64,000 nucleotides of DNA, taken from assembly GCF_000204055.1 (NCBI RefSeq), contig NW_006768831.1, positions 388,720 through 452,719 on the forward strand, written 5' to 3'. The notes under the pieces are model-generated. The model did no database searches and was not told the origin of the DNA. It was given only the letters and a program-made list of their open reading frames with translations. The DNA comes from Melampsora larici-populina 98AG31. Its lineage: Eukaryota; Basidiomycota; Pucciniomycetes; Pucciniales; Melampsoraceae. Positions 23,542 to 37,200 of the stretch are shown here, one piece after another. The stretch's first letter is position 1, and each line of letters starts with the position of its first letter. Position numbers and translations under genes: made by a program.

Positions 23542-24108
23542 GACTTGCACATTAAACAACATCTCTGGCGTGACCAATAGCCCCAAAAAGTGAAATTTGG
23601 GTCACTTTTGGATGCAATCCATCCTATCTCATTCAACATTACTCTGATCTTGTTTCTGAAACTGGCTGGTAGGAGTTCAGCATCTTGTACATAACTTCTA
23701 TTAGAAAAAAAAGAGAATCAAAAGTGCCAGCCCACAAGAATCGAGCTGGGAAACGAGTAAGAAGTTTGTTTAAGGGAGTCAATTGACCATCGCTCAAGCC
23801 TTTCTGAGGTCACGCATAACAATCTTAGGGGTCAAAATTTCAAATCTCAAAACAAGGAGCCTCAATGAATCAACACGATCATGAGCTCTGTCGAGATTCT
23901 GAAGAGGCCATTTCCTTCAGAACTCGATAGAGCTCATCTGACTGTTTTTTTGGAAGAAACCTACTTGTGACTCGTGGTGGAAAAGCGAAGTGAAAAAACG
24001 CCCACCAAAAAGAGGCTATTAGTCACGCAACGATTGTCGTTTAATGTGCAAGCCCCCTGTGCCAGGGGCGGACGAGTCCGAGAAAAATCACCTGGCACAG
24101 TGGGCTTG
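23542..24108. mobile_element. foldback element with terminal hairpin
   Basis: The left arm 23542-23590 (GACTTGCACATTAAAC ... GCGTGACCAATAGCC) is repeated inverted at 24005-24055 (GGCTATTAGTCACGC ... GTTTAATGTGC). Immediately outside the right arm lies an 18-bp hairpin (24049-24066 against 24091-24108). No coding capacity. Likely a non-autonomous foldback transposon; exact termini and target duplication are not resolved. Confidence 0.6.
24049..24108. repeat. strong 18-bp hairpin with 24-nt loop
   Basis: Arms CAAGCCCCCTGTGCCAGG and CCTGGCACAGTGGGCTTG pair at 17 of 18 positions. The loop itself contains the palindrome CGGACGAGTCCG, so a second small stem can form. Confidence 0.8.
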
Positions 24109-25861
24109 TTGTTAAGCTAGACACGAAACCAATCCGATACCAACATCCACGTTGGATTGGTTTGGGCATTGCTCCTGCTGTGAGGTCAATAGGGCCCCAA
24201 TTGTGGACGCCCACTATTGCTGGCAAGTGAGACCCTTTCACCTCTTTGGTTGACCACACTGCCTGCATTTGATCTTAGAAGGTGATTGAGGAGGGCAACA
24301 GCCTCTTTGTAATTTCTGACTCCAACCATGTAAAGCAGTTCAACTTGTTTGTTCACATCTGTAGTGCTCAACTCATCTGCAATCACAACCACACATAAGT
24401 TAGGGGTTCTGTTGATCATGTTGCACCACAATGGGTCTCATGCTAACACAACTGTCTGTCTCCACTCCACCCTCTCTAGGGATCTTTGGAGGTACACTTG
24501 TATCGATGCAATCCAATCCCCCCTCTCTAGGGATCCTAGGATTACACTCTCCTTAGGGGATCATAGGTCTTCAGCCAACCCTGCATCCAATCAATTGGAA
24601 AACAAAAATTAGGCGGTGTTGGGACAAGGTGCGTGCCAAAGGCAGTGATGACAAGAGGGAAAACCTTACGGTATGATGTGAATGGGCTTACCAGGGTGGA
24701 TTCTGTTGGTCATCAACCTATTATCAGATGATGAAGGGCTCATTTGGTTTAATGCACAGCCCTTCCCATTACCTACTGGTGGTATCCATGAGATCTTGTT
24801 GTCTGTGTGTGACTTGATCAGTGGCTTGCAAAACCTCCGTGGTGTTGTCTATATATTCCAAACTAGCATCCAAGATTAGTTCCCTGTCAATGTCATGAGC
24901 TCTGGTTGTCTGGGGTTGTTACATCTGGGTCTACTAGAGGCGGGCCAGGCGGTTGGCCACCAAGTGCTACCAATAATGATCTGATCAAGGTGATCTGAGC
25001 TGCCTTGTTGACTGCAGATCTTTCTTCCATATTTTGAGATTATAAATTGAGATTGAAGCAATTTCCCTCGACTCTCTTCAGGGTGTTAGTCTTGTAAGAT
25101 TATAATGAAATATATTAGTAAAAATTTCCTTCACATTGCTTGCAGCGGTGTGCACTCTATGAGGGAAGCTTGCTGTGAGAAAGAGATTGGGCGAAACAAA
25201 ACAATTGAGTTCGATGGAGAAAGAGAATAACAGTAGGTAGTACACGTTGTTCTGATAGCCTGTGATACATATGGTGGTTCTTAATCAAGTCTTCCTTGAC
25301 ATCAATGGGATTTGCATCAGTAAGTAACCCTGTTTCCAGGAATTGCTTGATCTGAACTGGAATGTCTTCTAAAGATAAGATAAATGGGGATATGCAAATG
25401 CTTTCAAATTCGAGAGGGTTGAGCGGAAGCTATTGAGGGTAAACTATAAATCAGTCAAAGCGGTTGAATCCAAAGAGGGATGAGTTGATTAATCTGAGCA
25501 GAGTGGGTTGAATTTTTGGAAGTTTCAAAGTTGTTAAAAATGTTTATGTAATCATTTACCGTTCACGATTCCAACCCGCAGTTTTTGAATTTAACCCCAA
25601 CCAATCTCACAAGTCATCATCACCATTTGAACTCATCAAGTCACAAATCAAAACACATCAAGTCGATACATGATATTCAAGATCAGAGAAAGAACGTCAG
25701 GAAATTGAAAAAGAGATACAAGATCAAGTAAAAGGTAAAGAAAGTATACATGATTGAATGAGGGATGATGAGAATGTTAGTGAAGTCCTCTTATAAATGA
25801 CCTTGATTGGATTTGATTGAAAAGACTGATGATATTTTCAATGACTGATTAGCAAACCAAA
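24109..25861. other. intergenic, no gene recognised
   Basis: About 1.75 kb with only short, domain-less open frames. CCCTCTCTAGGGATC recurs at about 24470 and 24521. The last few hundred bases are the promoter and leader of the GAR-domain gene. Confidence 0.5.
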
Positions 25862-28800
25862 ATGGATCAATCCACATCATCATCTCAACCACCTACTTCA
25901 ATCATATCCATCAACAACAACGAAGAACTATCACCAATCACTACTAAAATTAATGCAGCAACCGAGATCACAAATCAATCAAAACCTCATAAATTGGATA
26001 TTCATTTGATCTCACTATTAGAAGGGTACATTTTACATTTTATTTCAATCATCAATCATAAAACATGAACCAAATGAACCCAAAATCTTATGATCTCTTC
26101 TTCTCTTTTGATAGGTTAAATGAACGCAAAACTAGAATCGATCAACAAGCTCAATTTTTATCTAATTTACCTAAGATCTTACCATTTGAACCTTTAGCAC
26201 CCGCTTCTTCTGATATTTCATCAAAAACATGGGAGAAATGGTGGCATGAACATGATCGAATCGAAAGAGAAGCTGATATCTTTCGAGAGGATGAATTTGC
26301 TCTCATGAAGAAAGTGGCAATGTGTCAGTACTATTTCTGTGCCCATCAGCGTATCACAATAAACACTGAATGTAATCTGGATTTTTTGTCTTCTTAAGCC
26401 AAAACTACTAACATGTCAAGAGAAGATACCGATCTAGTGGGTTTAACCTTGGGTACACTCGAAGCCTTCTCAAGACTAGAGCATCTTCTTAGATCACGGC
26501 GAAAACAATTGCAAATTCTTGATTTAAGGATTAAATGGGATCAACAAACCAAAAAATTAAAAGCTCAACTTGATGAATTACAACAAGAGAGACCTAAATT
26601 GATCTCAAAGATTAGATGGTCACCTCCTCATCCAGATCATTCAACTCCAGTCACAACTCCAACCTCAACTCCAACCCCTTCATCTCCACTCTTGCGACAA
26701 AGCTTGGGACCTCAATCACGTTCTCCTATCTTATCTGCTCAAACTCCTTTTCCTCGTTCTCGGCAAGAATCGTTTAGTTATCAAAACCAACCTAGAAGAT
26801 CCTCTACTCGGCTCTCAATCAGTAGCGTTCATCATCCTCAACCTGATACAGACCATACCAATGGCGAAACATGCTTGCCCCTTGATCAAACTCACACGCC
26901 TATGAAATTAAACAGTTATAACAGTGACAGAAAAAGTAGCATTGACGAGCACTATCGAACGCCATCTCCAACGTATTCTGCTAGGATCACGGTCAATCCC
27001 GAGTCTTCGATGAGTGTAAGGACTCATCGTAGTAGCTCTAGTTCTAATCGGAATCACTCTTTACCTACCACACCCACCCCTTCGGCAACTCTGCCGACTT
27101 CGATTCATTCTCCTTTGATCTCAAGTCAATCTAGAGCCATGCGAATTCAATCTTTGACTTTGCAACTTTCATCTATCAGTACCAAACTCAGTACACTCAA
27201 TCGTTTAGTGATACCTACTTCAACAACCATTGATAGATTGATCGACTCAGGCTTACATTTACCAGAAGCCTTCTTAGATGAGCAAGACCGATTAGAAGCA
27301 AGTGTGAGATCGATCGTATCATCTGATATAGCCAGATTTTATGCTACTCTCCTAGATCAATACAAACAAGCCGATGAGATTTGGTATCATCAACGCTCAT
27401 TAGACAATGAAGTGGAGATCATGAAGAGGGAGATTGAATTAGAAATCAACTCGAATCGGATCTCATCTAACCATAAACCTAAATTCGCAATCATTGAAAC
27501 TAAATTGAACTCGATCATCAAAACCCATCAAAGCCATTCAAAGCGAATTCAACATTTCTCTTGTTTACCTACTCATGAATTTTATCCCGATCAAGATCAA
27601 CTCAATCAAGCATTGATTAATAATCTCACGAATGGTCTTCAAAGATCACAACAACGTTTGGACCAATTGATCGAATTGGTCAATCTGTATAAATTAGCAG
27701 TCGATAAGATTGAGAGATCTAAGGAGATCAGATCGGCCATGGAAGCAAGTAAAATGAGATTCAAAGAACTAATTGAAGATATCGAAGCTCTCGATCGATC
27801 ACAGTCAAAAGGAGCTGGTGCTCCGACAGATGTGACTTCTACCCACGAAATTGAAATAGGAGTCGACACATTAGAAGGGTCATCGAGTGATGCGTTTGAT
27901 CAAGCTTGGTATCAAATTGAAAAGAAATTAAAAGTCGAATTGCAACTAGCTTTCAAACTTTTAGAAAATGCTGAGACAGTGTTAATAGAGTTAAAGGCTT
28001 TAGGCGTTGATCCTAAAATCAAATCAGATACTCAATCAACAACACGCAATCTCAAGAATCAGATGGATGAGATTGAAGAACTTATACGATCAAGAACGTT
28101 ACAAATTGAAAGACTTAAGCTTGTTCGACATGGATGGAAAAGTTTGATTAAAGGCGAAAAACAAGTAAAAACTTTGAGAACGAAGTTGATTTGGGAGATT
28201 GGTCGATCAAAGTGGAAAAAGCTGATCAAGATTGAAGAAGAAAAATCTACTAGTATGATAGGTGATGATCATCTCCATCGAATCCCTAGGGTACCAGGTC
28301 TATTGAGTGATGCTGAAGAAAGTGAATTGGAGGATTCAAAAAAGAAAGTGAAGGAGGAAGAGAGATTGCTCCAGATCACAAGCAGTCAGACGAGTTTATT
28401 AAAGGATAGTACAGAAGCAAGACAATTAATTGTGGCTGATCTAGAGCCCCTTATCAGCTCTATACTTGCCCAATTACCCAACCAACCTATTATTCATTCC
28501 AAAATCTCAGAGTTACATCATATGTTGAAACATGAAAAGCTCAAGGAGTTGGAAAGATTGGAAAGGATTCGAGAATCAATTAAGCTTCAGACTCAAGAGA
28601 TTCAGAATTTAGACAATCTCCAAGACGGTTTGATGATTGAAGGTAGTCGACTGATTAAACGTGTACAAGATACAATTGGAGTTGAACTGGATCGGACGTA
28701 TGAAATCACTTCAGAGTCAACCTCAAATACTGATACTGATACAACCACGAGGCATAGAAGAAATCAGGGAGAGACAAATGTAAATCGAGGTCGGAATAGA

Positions 28801-31800
28801 CTAGTGACCAAAGTTAAAGAGTATGTTCCGGAGCTTGAAAGTTTAGTCAAATCTTTACCAGCTCGAATCAAGTTTGTGGTAGAGGAGAATGAAGGACTAG
28901 AGATTAAATCATATGAGGCAGAAATCAAGAATTTCTTGAATGGGATTGAAATGAGTTTGTTTGGATTAAGGGATCAATTATGTAATGAATTTAGTCTTTT
29001 GGAATGGATTGATTGCGAAGTTGGAAAAAGATTTAGTAATGGTATTGAAGATGTGAAGGTAGAGATCAAGGATATAATCAATGGGTTGGAAAAAGTCGAA
29101 GGCCAATTGAATGTCTGGATGGAAGTTATTGGTAGGTCTTATTATTTTCTCTATTTGCTACCTTTGAAATTTGATCTGAAATCTGATCAACTTTATTGGT
29201 CCTCCCCGGCCCCGTTTGCAACACATAGGTTCTGATCGAATGCAACCAGCGATTCCAGAACTCGAGATTCAAGCTCAATGTCATGAATTGATCACAAATC
29301 TCACGAACAAATTGAATCAAGAAATTCGAACTGAGATAGATGAACGAATCCCGAAAAGTTTAGAAGATTTCATTCATCAATGTCCGAGTTTAAGTTCAAA
29401 TTTATTTAAACCTGATCAATTTATTTTACCTAAACAAATGTTACAACATCAGTTACAATCTTATTTTAATTCAACTGTTCGAAGATCAGAAGATTTGATT
29501 GGTTTGAGAAATAAGTTTCTAGAAATCAATCAACGGAGAAAACTCGAATTTGAATGGAGAGAAGATTGGAAATATAGATTGAATGAGTCTATGATGTCTT
29601 TGACGGATTTCGAAGATCGATTGAGAGTGCTTAACCTTGACTTGGGAGAAATTGAGTCACAAGTAAAGAGTTGGGAACTAAATCATTTCACTAGTAGATC
29701 AGAGATTGCTTTGATCGGGGATGATGGTCAGGCACCTTTCCCTGATTTCCAATCAGAAGTTACTAAATTTAAGGACACGATTACGTCGATTGGAGATGGC
29801 AAAATGGTTGAATTGAAGGACTTGATTAATGAGGTAAACTTGAAAGTGAAAAGAATTGAAGACGAAATCAAAGAGAAACTGCCTCTCGATGATGATCTGT
29901 TGAATGGATCAAGAACTCATTTGGGACGATTACAACCAGAATGGGAATCGGCCCAAAATCGATTGAAAGCATTGGAGAATCTCACCAATCAATTGGAAGC
30001 AGATCTTGATGTGAGAAGATCAGAGTACGACTTGCGAACAAATTGGAGTGCTCGATGCAATGCGGTTTTCAAAGAAAGTGACATCGAAGACATGATCGAA
30101 AGATATGAAACAATACTTGATCAAGCTCTTTCAAAATCTGATAAAGAAGCACTTGGTGAAGACGTGGGTGATCGGTTCTCGAAAGCTCTTGAAGATCTGC
30201 GAAGTTTGATCAACCGTCAGAATACGGACCAGACCTCGATCGGCCAAAAGTCACAGCTCATGAAGTCCAAGGTTTCTGATATTTTAGAAGAAACTGCCAA
30301 CCTGAGTAAGATGCCAGATATCGAACATTCTTATTTGATAAAAGCAGAATCTGAATTGTTGAGGATAGGATCAAGTTTCGAAAAGGTTTCAAGCAAGAGC
30401 AGTGAAGCGGAAAGAAGAGCTATTGAAAGAATAGTCCAGGGTGCTGGGGAATTGGTTCAGATGGAGGAAATGGGAGTGGATCAGATTGTGATTGCACACC
30501 AGATCGGTCTTGAATCATCTCGGGTGAAGCATTGGATCAAATCGGAATTGGGTCCGTTTATGAAAGAGATTGAAGAAGAGGGTGCAAAAATTGATAACCT
30601 TGAGTCACTTTCATCCCAAATCGAAAGTGGATCAAAGGCTAAAACCAAAGAAGTTAGGACTAGTGGCTTGAACTGTTCTACCTCTTCCACTTCTTCTGCG
30701 AGGTTGAATGAAGAGAATGATCGACTGAAACAAAAGTTTTTGGAGATTAAACGATTGGTGGCAATGACTTCTAAGAGTCACGAAACTCTCACTCGACTCG
30801 AGCTTGGCCTGCCACAGCTGATTGATCATATCGATCTTTTCGAGATTACTTTGCCAGTGGCATGTCTCTCTGATCTGAATCAAGGTTTAGATCAAACAAG
30901 CTTCAAGACTTCTTTTCAAGAAACTGGGGAGTTAAACCGAATCAAGACGCTACGTGTACAATTGAATTCTATCACAGCAAAAGTGAACAAGATGCTAGAA
31001 GGGACAGAAGTGGGGATGAAGCTGTGTCAACAACAAAAGGCAAGATCGGCAAGGATGTTCGAGATCTTGGATCGATTGGTTTCACTTGATCTTGATCGTT
31101 GGGTTCGAGAGCCTGAGAAAAGACATGCGCCTTTACCAACTCGAGAGACTGTGATCGATATTCAGGGCAGGTTGGAAGGCATCAATCTTGAAATCTTGGA
31201 TCTGATGTCGGAATTAGAGTCAGTCTCAGCCTCAGGAGAGAAAGATGAAACGTTATTAGAAAGATGTGTCAAAGAATACGATTCGGCTTCATCAAAGTTT
31301 GAAAGACTGAAGGAATTGATGGAATTCAATGAAGCGGTAGAATTATGTGATCAAAGTTTCTCACGTCTACTTGATGCATTAGATCATCATCAGAATAACG
31401 GTTCAGAAGATGACGAGCTCTTCTCAGTGAATCAAGAATCTGAAACGAAATTAAAAGAAGTAAGCTTGAAAGCTTGTGGGGTTGGTAATGATGGTAGAGT
31501 TGAATATCAATTAGAACGTCTTACTCAAACTTGGGCTGAATTATCAGAGATGGTAAAAGATCGACAAGAGTCCAAGGACGATCCTAATGATCGATCAAAC
31601 AAGTTAAGACTGAACCCAGATGAAGGGAGTGATAGTTATATACCTCAATCTTTCTCAGCCAAGAAGAACAATAGTCCAGCTTCAAAGATTCCTGTTTTAC
31701 TTGATCGATCACCAGTACGATTGAGGAGTAACTCAGTTGGTTCGACTGCTGGATCACCATCGCGCATAACTGCTAAGATTCCAACCATCTCAACACCATT

Positions 31801-32843
31801 AGGATCAATAGAAACGAGAGGAGGATTGAAACACAGCCTCGATCGTCATGCTCATCCCAACTCGCCGTATATGCCATCTCCATCCCTTGCTGCTAGTTGT
31901 CGAGCTGGGCGAAGAACACCAGATCCACGATCTGCCTCTAAAGACCATTTTGACAGTCATCCCCCTCCCTCGGGATACACGAGGACCCGAGCTCCTTCGA
32001 GCTTGAGGGGAAGAATTGGGGGTGGTGGTAGCGGTCTTCGAAATCGAGTCAGCCTAATGTCCATGAGCCAGAGTCGGACCGCGTTTGGGCTTAGTACTCC
32101 ACCGTCTACTCGAATGGATGGTATTGAGAAAAAGCGAGTCCAATATCGACCTCAACCAAATCGAAACATTGATCAAATGGTTGGAAAGGTTGTTAATCGA
32201 CTTGCAGTGAGTGGTTTTTTACTTTCTTTGACTTGGAATCTGTAACCCAGTTTTGGCTGATGAAATTTTGCTTACGAAAATTGCTGAATGGGTAGGTTGA
32301 AGTTCATGTAGCGCCTGTTGAAGAAACTTGGGAGGATAATAGTGGACTGTATTGGATTGGTAACAAAATGTATTTCTGTAGAATCTTGAGAAGTCAGACG
32401 GTAATGGTGAGGATTGGTGGAGGTTGGAATGAATTATCTAGGTACGTTAAACTGTGGATCAGAAACAGAACGAAAGTAATCTCTGCTGATGATTTGAATT
32501 TGGAATGTTTAGTTTTCTATTAGAACATTCTAAACAAGCTGTAGCTGTATCACCCTTGAGGCCAGATGGTTTAACAGTAGCAGGATCTCAAGAGAAATGG
32601 ATGACATCAAATGAAGCAAGAAGAGCATCAGCAGAACATAAACTCTTAGGAACTTCAACTCAATCTGTTTCTACACCAAGAGCTAGAACCTTAAGTGCTC
32701 ATCCCATGGCGATTTCTACTCCACCTGAAGCTATTCAATTATATTTAAGAAAAGCTGAAGTTTTAAAAATGACACCTAATCATGCTTCACCTACTCCTAA
32801 TTTGGTGACTTCTGTTAGTGTTAGAAAACATTGGAGACCTTGA
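25862..32843 (+). CDS. giant coiled-coil/spectrin-like protein with C-terminal GAR (GAS2) domain and SxIP motif
   Basis: Predicted microtubule-associated cytoskeletal protein. Exons 25862-26025, 26115-26323, 26399-29131, 29229-32206, 32296-32441, 32513-32843; phases all match, 6,561 nt, about 2,186 aa. The N-terminus is charged and helical (LNERKTRIDQQAQFLSNLP), then a Ser/Thr/Pro-rich linker (about residues 200-350) and some 1,400 residues of heptad-rich, spectrin-like helices. A basic Ser/Pro-rich tail follows with SPASKIPVLL (about residue 1850), an SxIP EB1-binding motif, and a GAR domain (about 2013-2085): NIDQMVGKVVNRL ... TWEDNSGLYWIGNKMYFCR ... TVMVRIGGGWNELSSFLLEH. In animals GAR domains bind microtubules. 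In fungi, SxIP-bearing Kar9-like proteins guide spindle and nuclear positioning; equivalence to Kar9 is my inference. Confidence 0.85.
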
Positions 32844-33964
32844 AAAAATAAAGTTTCTGTAATGTTTTGCTTAGATTTCTGATTTTTATGATTATACGAT
32901 TTTTTTTATTATATTGAGATGAAAGATTGCAATGAGTTTTATTTAAAAAAAGGACACAGATTTAGTTGATTGATAGTGAAATCTTATGTATATGTTGATA
33001 GGGTTTTTTTTGAACAAATAGATTTATGTGCTGTATATAAGTATCATTATTATGCCAAATTTAACCGGGGTGGGGGTTTTTCGCTTGTTCATTTTTCTTT
33101 TCTATTTATTGATCTATTTATTGATGTCTCTTGTTAAATGTGCATAATTCTGTGTTTAGATTGTTACAATGTTGCAAAAGGTTTTGAATGTTTTCTGTTT
33201 CAATGTTTTCTCGTTATATTGGGAGTTGATGGGTTCTTTAGAAAAAAAATACAATTTGATTATTAATGATATAATGATATAATGGACAAATGTGGTTTTT
33301 GTTTTGGTTTTGAAGTTACTTGCACAGAGAGTTTTGGGGATTTAGTTTGTTTGAGTATTAACAAGAAAAAAATTGAAAACGAAACTTTTTGATTTGTGCA
33401 TCTACGTTTTGGGTTGTGTTTGTATTTTGTATTGATTTGACAGAAAATCAGAAAGAAGATATGAGTTTGTACCTTTAATATGTGTTTACCTTTGCTTTTG
33501 GGTGTCGAGGTTCCGAGTGAGAGACAAAGAGCTGGGTTCGTTTGATTCATTCCATGTTTTTGTATTTGGACGTATGGAATTTGCATGAAAGGCAGAATCA
33601 TCCTTCAAAGTTGTAGATCGGGATCGGTTTGCAGCGGTGGTGTTGCAGGCTTTCCGAGTGAATCTGAAAATGTATGGGTTATGGCATTTTGCCACAGGCT
33701 TAGGTATGGGGTATGAGGAGTATGGCTTCTTCTACATAGCTAAAGTGTAACGCTCATGAGGTCGTATGCAGAGTACCCGACTGACACTTTTTGTATGTGA
33801 CGTACGGATTGGATCGACTTTGACTTGGACGGTTCGTTCGATTACCATATTACCTGAATAACACATCACTTGGCTATCATCAACTTGAACATCATTCAAT
33901 TTCAATCAAGGTCTTCTGGCTAGAGGTTCTCGTCCCAAAAACCACCACTACCAAACCATCGATC
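32844..33964. other. intergenic between GAR-domain gene and SPT6
   Basis: T-rich 3' region followed by the SPT6 promoter. The minus-strand open frames here (33263-33695) have no domain and show low-complexity translation; I do not call them. Confidence 0.5.
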
Positions 33965-34198
33965 ATGGCTAGCATTGACGAAGAACCAGCTATAGGAGAC
34001 GTTCCAGATGAATATGATGAAGCTGATCCACAAAAGGCATTGGAGGACAGTAGTGAAGAAGAAGAAGAAGGAAGCGAAGAGGAGCGGGCTGTACGAGAAG
34101 GTTTTAATGTTCCAATCTTACTTAGATTTCTTCGTGTTTGAATCTCAAATTCATTGATTATTATACTTTTGAATCGAAAACTAGGATTTATTGCGGAT

Positions 34199-34230
<32 letters not shown>

Positions 34231-37200
34231 TTATTCTTCTCGAAAACGGAAACGGAAACATAAACATCGTCATAAACACAAAGACCGTAAAAAACATCGA
34301 TCTGGTGCGCGTCTCTGTTTGCAAACATACCGTAAACCTCCGGCATGTTGACCAAAATCCTTGTGTGTGGCCAAATTTACGTAGTCGCAATCGAAGCTGA
34401 AGACGAAGAAGAAGGCTTGGATGAAGACGATTTAGAGCTATTGGCTGAGAACACTGGTACGGCTTCAAGGAAGCCAAAGGTGGGCGGATGTATCATAGAA
34501 TAACATGTTTTTCTCCATGTCATCTAAAGCAGTTTAAACCTTCTTTGTCCTTCAGCGGCGTCTTCGGCGTGCAGGATCGGTAGCCTCCGACGATCTCGAT
34601 TTAGACCATGATGACGATCTTCACCGGATATTCGATGACGAGGATGAGCCTGCTGTACCTCGTCGTCGAGACGGCCTTGGTGTGGATGATGAATTAGATG
34701 ACTTTATTGAAGAAGATGAGTTTCCCGAAGACGAAGCGCTTCCTCGACAAAAGTCAACCAAGCGCAAAAGCAAGGCGTCTTCTGTGCGTGTAGATGCTGG
34801 GAGACAGAAACAGGCTGGTCGTCTTATGGGTGCCCTTGCTCCTGACGTATCCGGGATCGACCCAGACGCATGGGATGAAGTGATGGAAGTCTTTGGGAAT
34901 GGTGAAGACTACGAATGGGCTCTCGAGCTGGACGAATACGAAGATCTAGGCGCAGATGGCGGACAAGCTGAATACGATGCTGACGGCGCCTTTAATAGGT
35001 CAACAGCTGTTCAACTGAAGGACATCTTCGAACCTAGCCAAATCAAAGACCGAATGCTTACCGAGGCTGATGAAGCCATCCGACTTTTGGACATCCCAGA
35101 GCGTACTCAGTTGGCCTCCTCCACTCTAGCGAATGCCACATCGACTGAACCGCTCTTGACTTCTGAGGAGCTCGACCGCGCTGCAGAGTGGGTTTCACAG
35201 CGGATCTCTGAAAGGTGTAATACACTTTTCCTTCAGAAGGATCGCCATGGTTTCTTCCCGATCTTGAAGGAGCCTTTCATAGTTTCGATAAAAGACGTAT
35301 TGGAATTCTTTCTCGCCAAGTATCTTGAAGTGCCATTTGTTTTTATGAATCGACAAGACTATATCACCCATCATACATCAGACAACCAAGGCAATGAAAC
35401 CAATGTCCAATATCTTAGTCGAGATGAATTATGGAAAGTCCACACACTTTCTCTCAAGTACGTTGCTCTCCTCGATCGCAAAAAGGGTCTGAGGAGATTA
35501 TTCGACAAGTTGGACGCTGAGGATGATTACTTTGAGGAATGTTATGGACGGATTCAAAGTGTTGAAGAAGTTTCCGATCTTATGCAATGGCTCACGCTCA
35601 AATATGGCTCTCGATTACGGGAAGCACAAGCTGATGTTCGAGAGGATGCCGATGCACTCGCTGCCGATATTATTCCCGATGGTATGAGAAATGCCAATGC
35701 CTCAGATAAACCGGTCAGATACAAGAAAGCTTCCAGAGAGAGTAGATACGAACGAGCGAAAGGCAGCGTCGTCAGTAAACTAGCTTCAGATTTGGGTATC
35801 TCTTCCAGGGATCTCTCTGCAGACTTTTTAGCACGAAACCGGCAACACTTTCCAGATGACCCTCCATTACCACCAGCGGTCTATGCAGAAGAGTTTGCTC
35901 AGCCAGAGACTGAATTTAATGATTCGCGTAAGGCATTGGAAGGTCAGTGCCTTTCATTAAATGCCAGGCGTGTCGCCCATACTCTTTGACTCACGATATG
36001 ATCCTTTCTAGCTGCAAAGTTGATTGTAAGCACGGATATCGGGCGTGACCCCATGCTCAAAAAGCATGTCCGTCAATTGTTTCGACAGCATGGTGTTGTC
36101 ACTGTGACACCTACAGACGGTGGAATGTCGAAAATTACTGAGCTACATCCCTACTACGTACGCGCAGCGGTTCATTTGATTTGATATAGTCTTGATATAC
36201 TGAGAAACTCTGCCGTTCTTATTTACAGGCTTTCAAATACTTAGGGCAGAAGCCGTTCTCTGGCCTCAAACAATCATCTCAGTATCTTCAGATTATGGCA
36301 GCTGAACAAGAGCTACTCGTCAATGTGCAAGTCCATCTGAATCCTGAAACGGACAACACCTTCAAGACCGAAATGATGAACACATACAAGTCTGATTTTA
36401 CAAGCGAGTTGGCCACAAGTTGGAATGAGTTGAGAGAAGAAATCTTGTTGCATGCGATTGAACACATGTTGCTGCCGGACGCCGCAAGATGGGCAAAAAA
36501 TTATCTCAAGGATGAAGCAGAGGAATATGTGGCCCAGCGATGTGCTGAAGAACTTGAAGAAGTAAGTACTTACATCACTCATCTCTGTAAAAATTGGTCT
36601 GCAGGATGGGGTGACCAGGATATGATTCAAATTTTGACCACTTTCTTTGTTAAAAGCGCATTGATGTCGCACCTTATCGACCGGCACATTTTTTGGACGA
36701 CGGAGAGGTGCCATCAGTGGTAGCTATATCCAATGGGGCCGGAGATCCTCGACGTGACTCTACTTTTGTGATTTACCTGGACGACGCGGGAAGATTTCGT
36801 GACCACATGAAACTTGATAATCTGCGCGATCCAACCCCTCGACAAGATTTATCAGACTTTTTGCAAAAACGGACTCCCGATGTGATCGTTGTCGGGGGCT
36901 TTAGTGCCTCAACGAATAGGCTGTTGAACGATGTCAAGGCAGTCGCCCATGAATTGTCAGAAAAAATGAAAAATGAATTACAGTCATCTGGTGAAATGAA
37001 TGATGAAGCATTAAGTCGTATGGGGTTTCCCGTCATCGTTGCTAGGGACGACACTGCAAGATTGTGTCAGCAGACTAAACTTGGTGAGGACGACTTTGGT
37101 GGGCTGCCTGCCATTGGAAGATACTGCATCGCTCTGGCAAGATACGTTCAGAGTCCGTTAAACGAATATGCCGCGGCTGGACAAGATATCACAGCAATTT

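Noticed and set aside
24062..24108. Possible hammerhead ribozyme (GGACGAGTCC followed by an A-rich loop)
   Set aside because: The invariant CUGAUGA and GAAA core is absent on both strands; only a hairpin can be supported.
33263..33695. Two overlapping minus-strand open frames between the GAR gene and SPT6
   Set aside because: They lie in the T-rich promoter/3' region with low-complexity translation and no domain.
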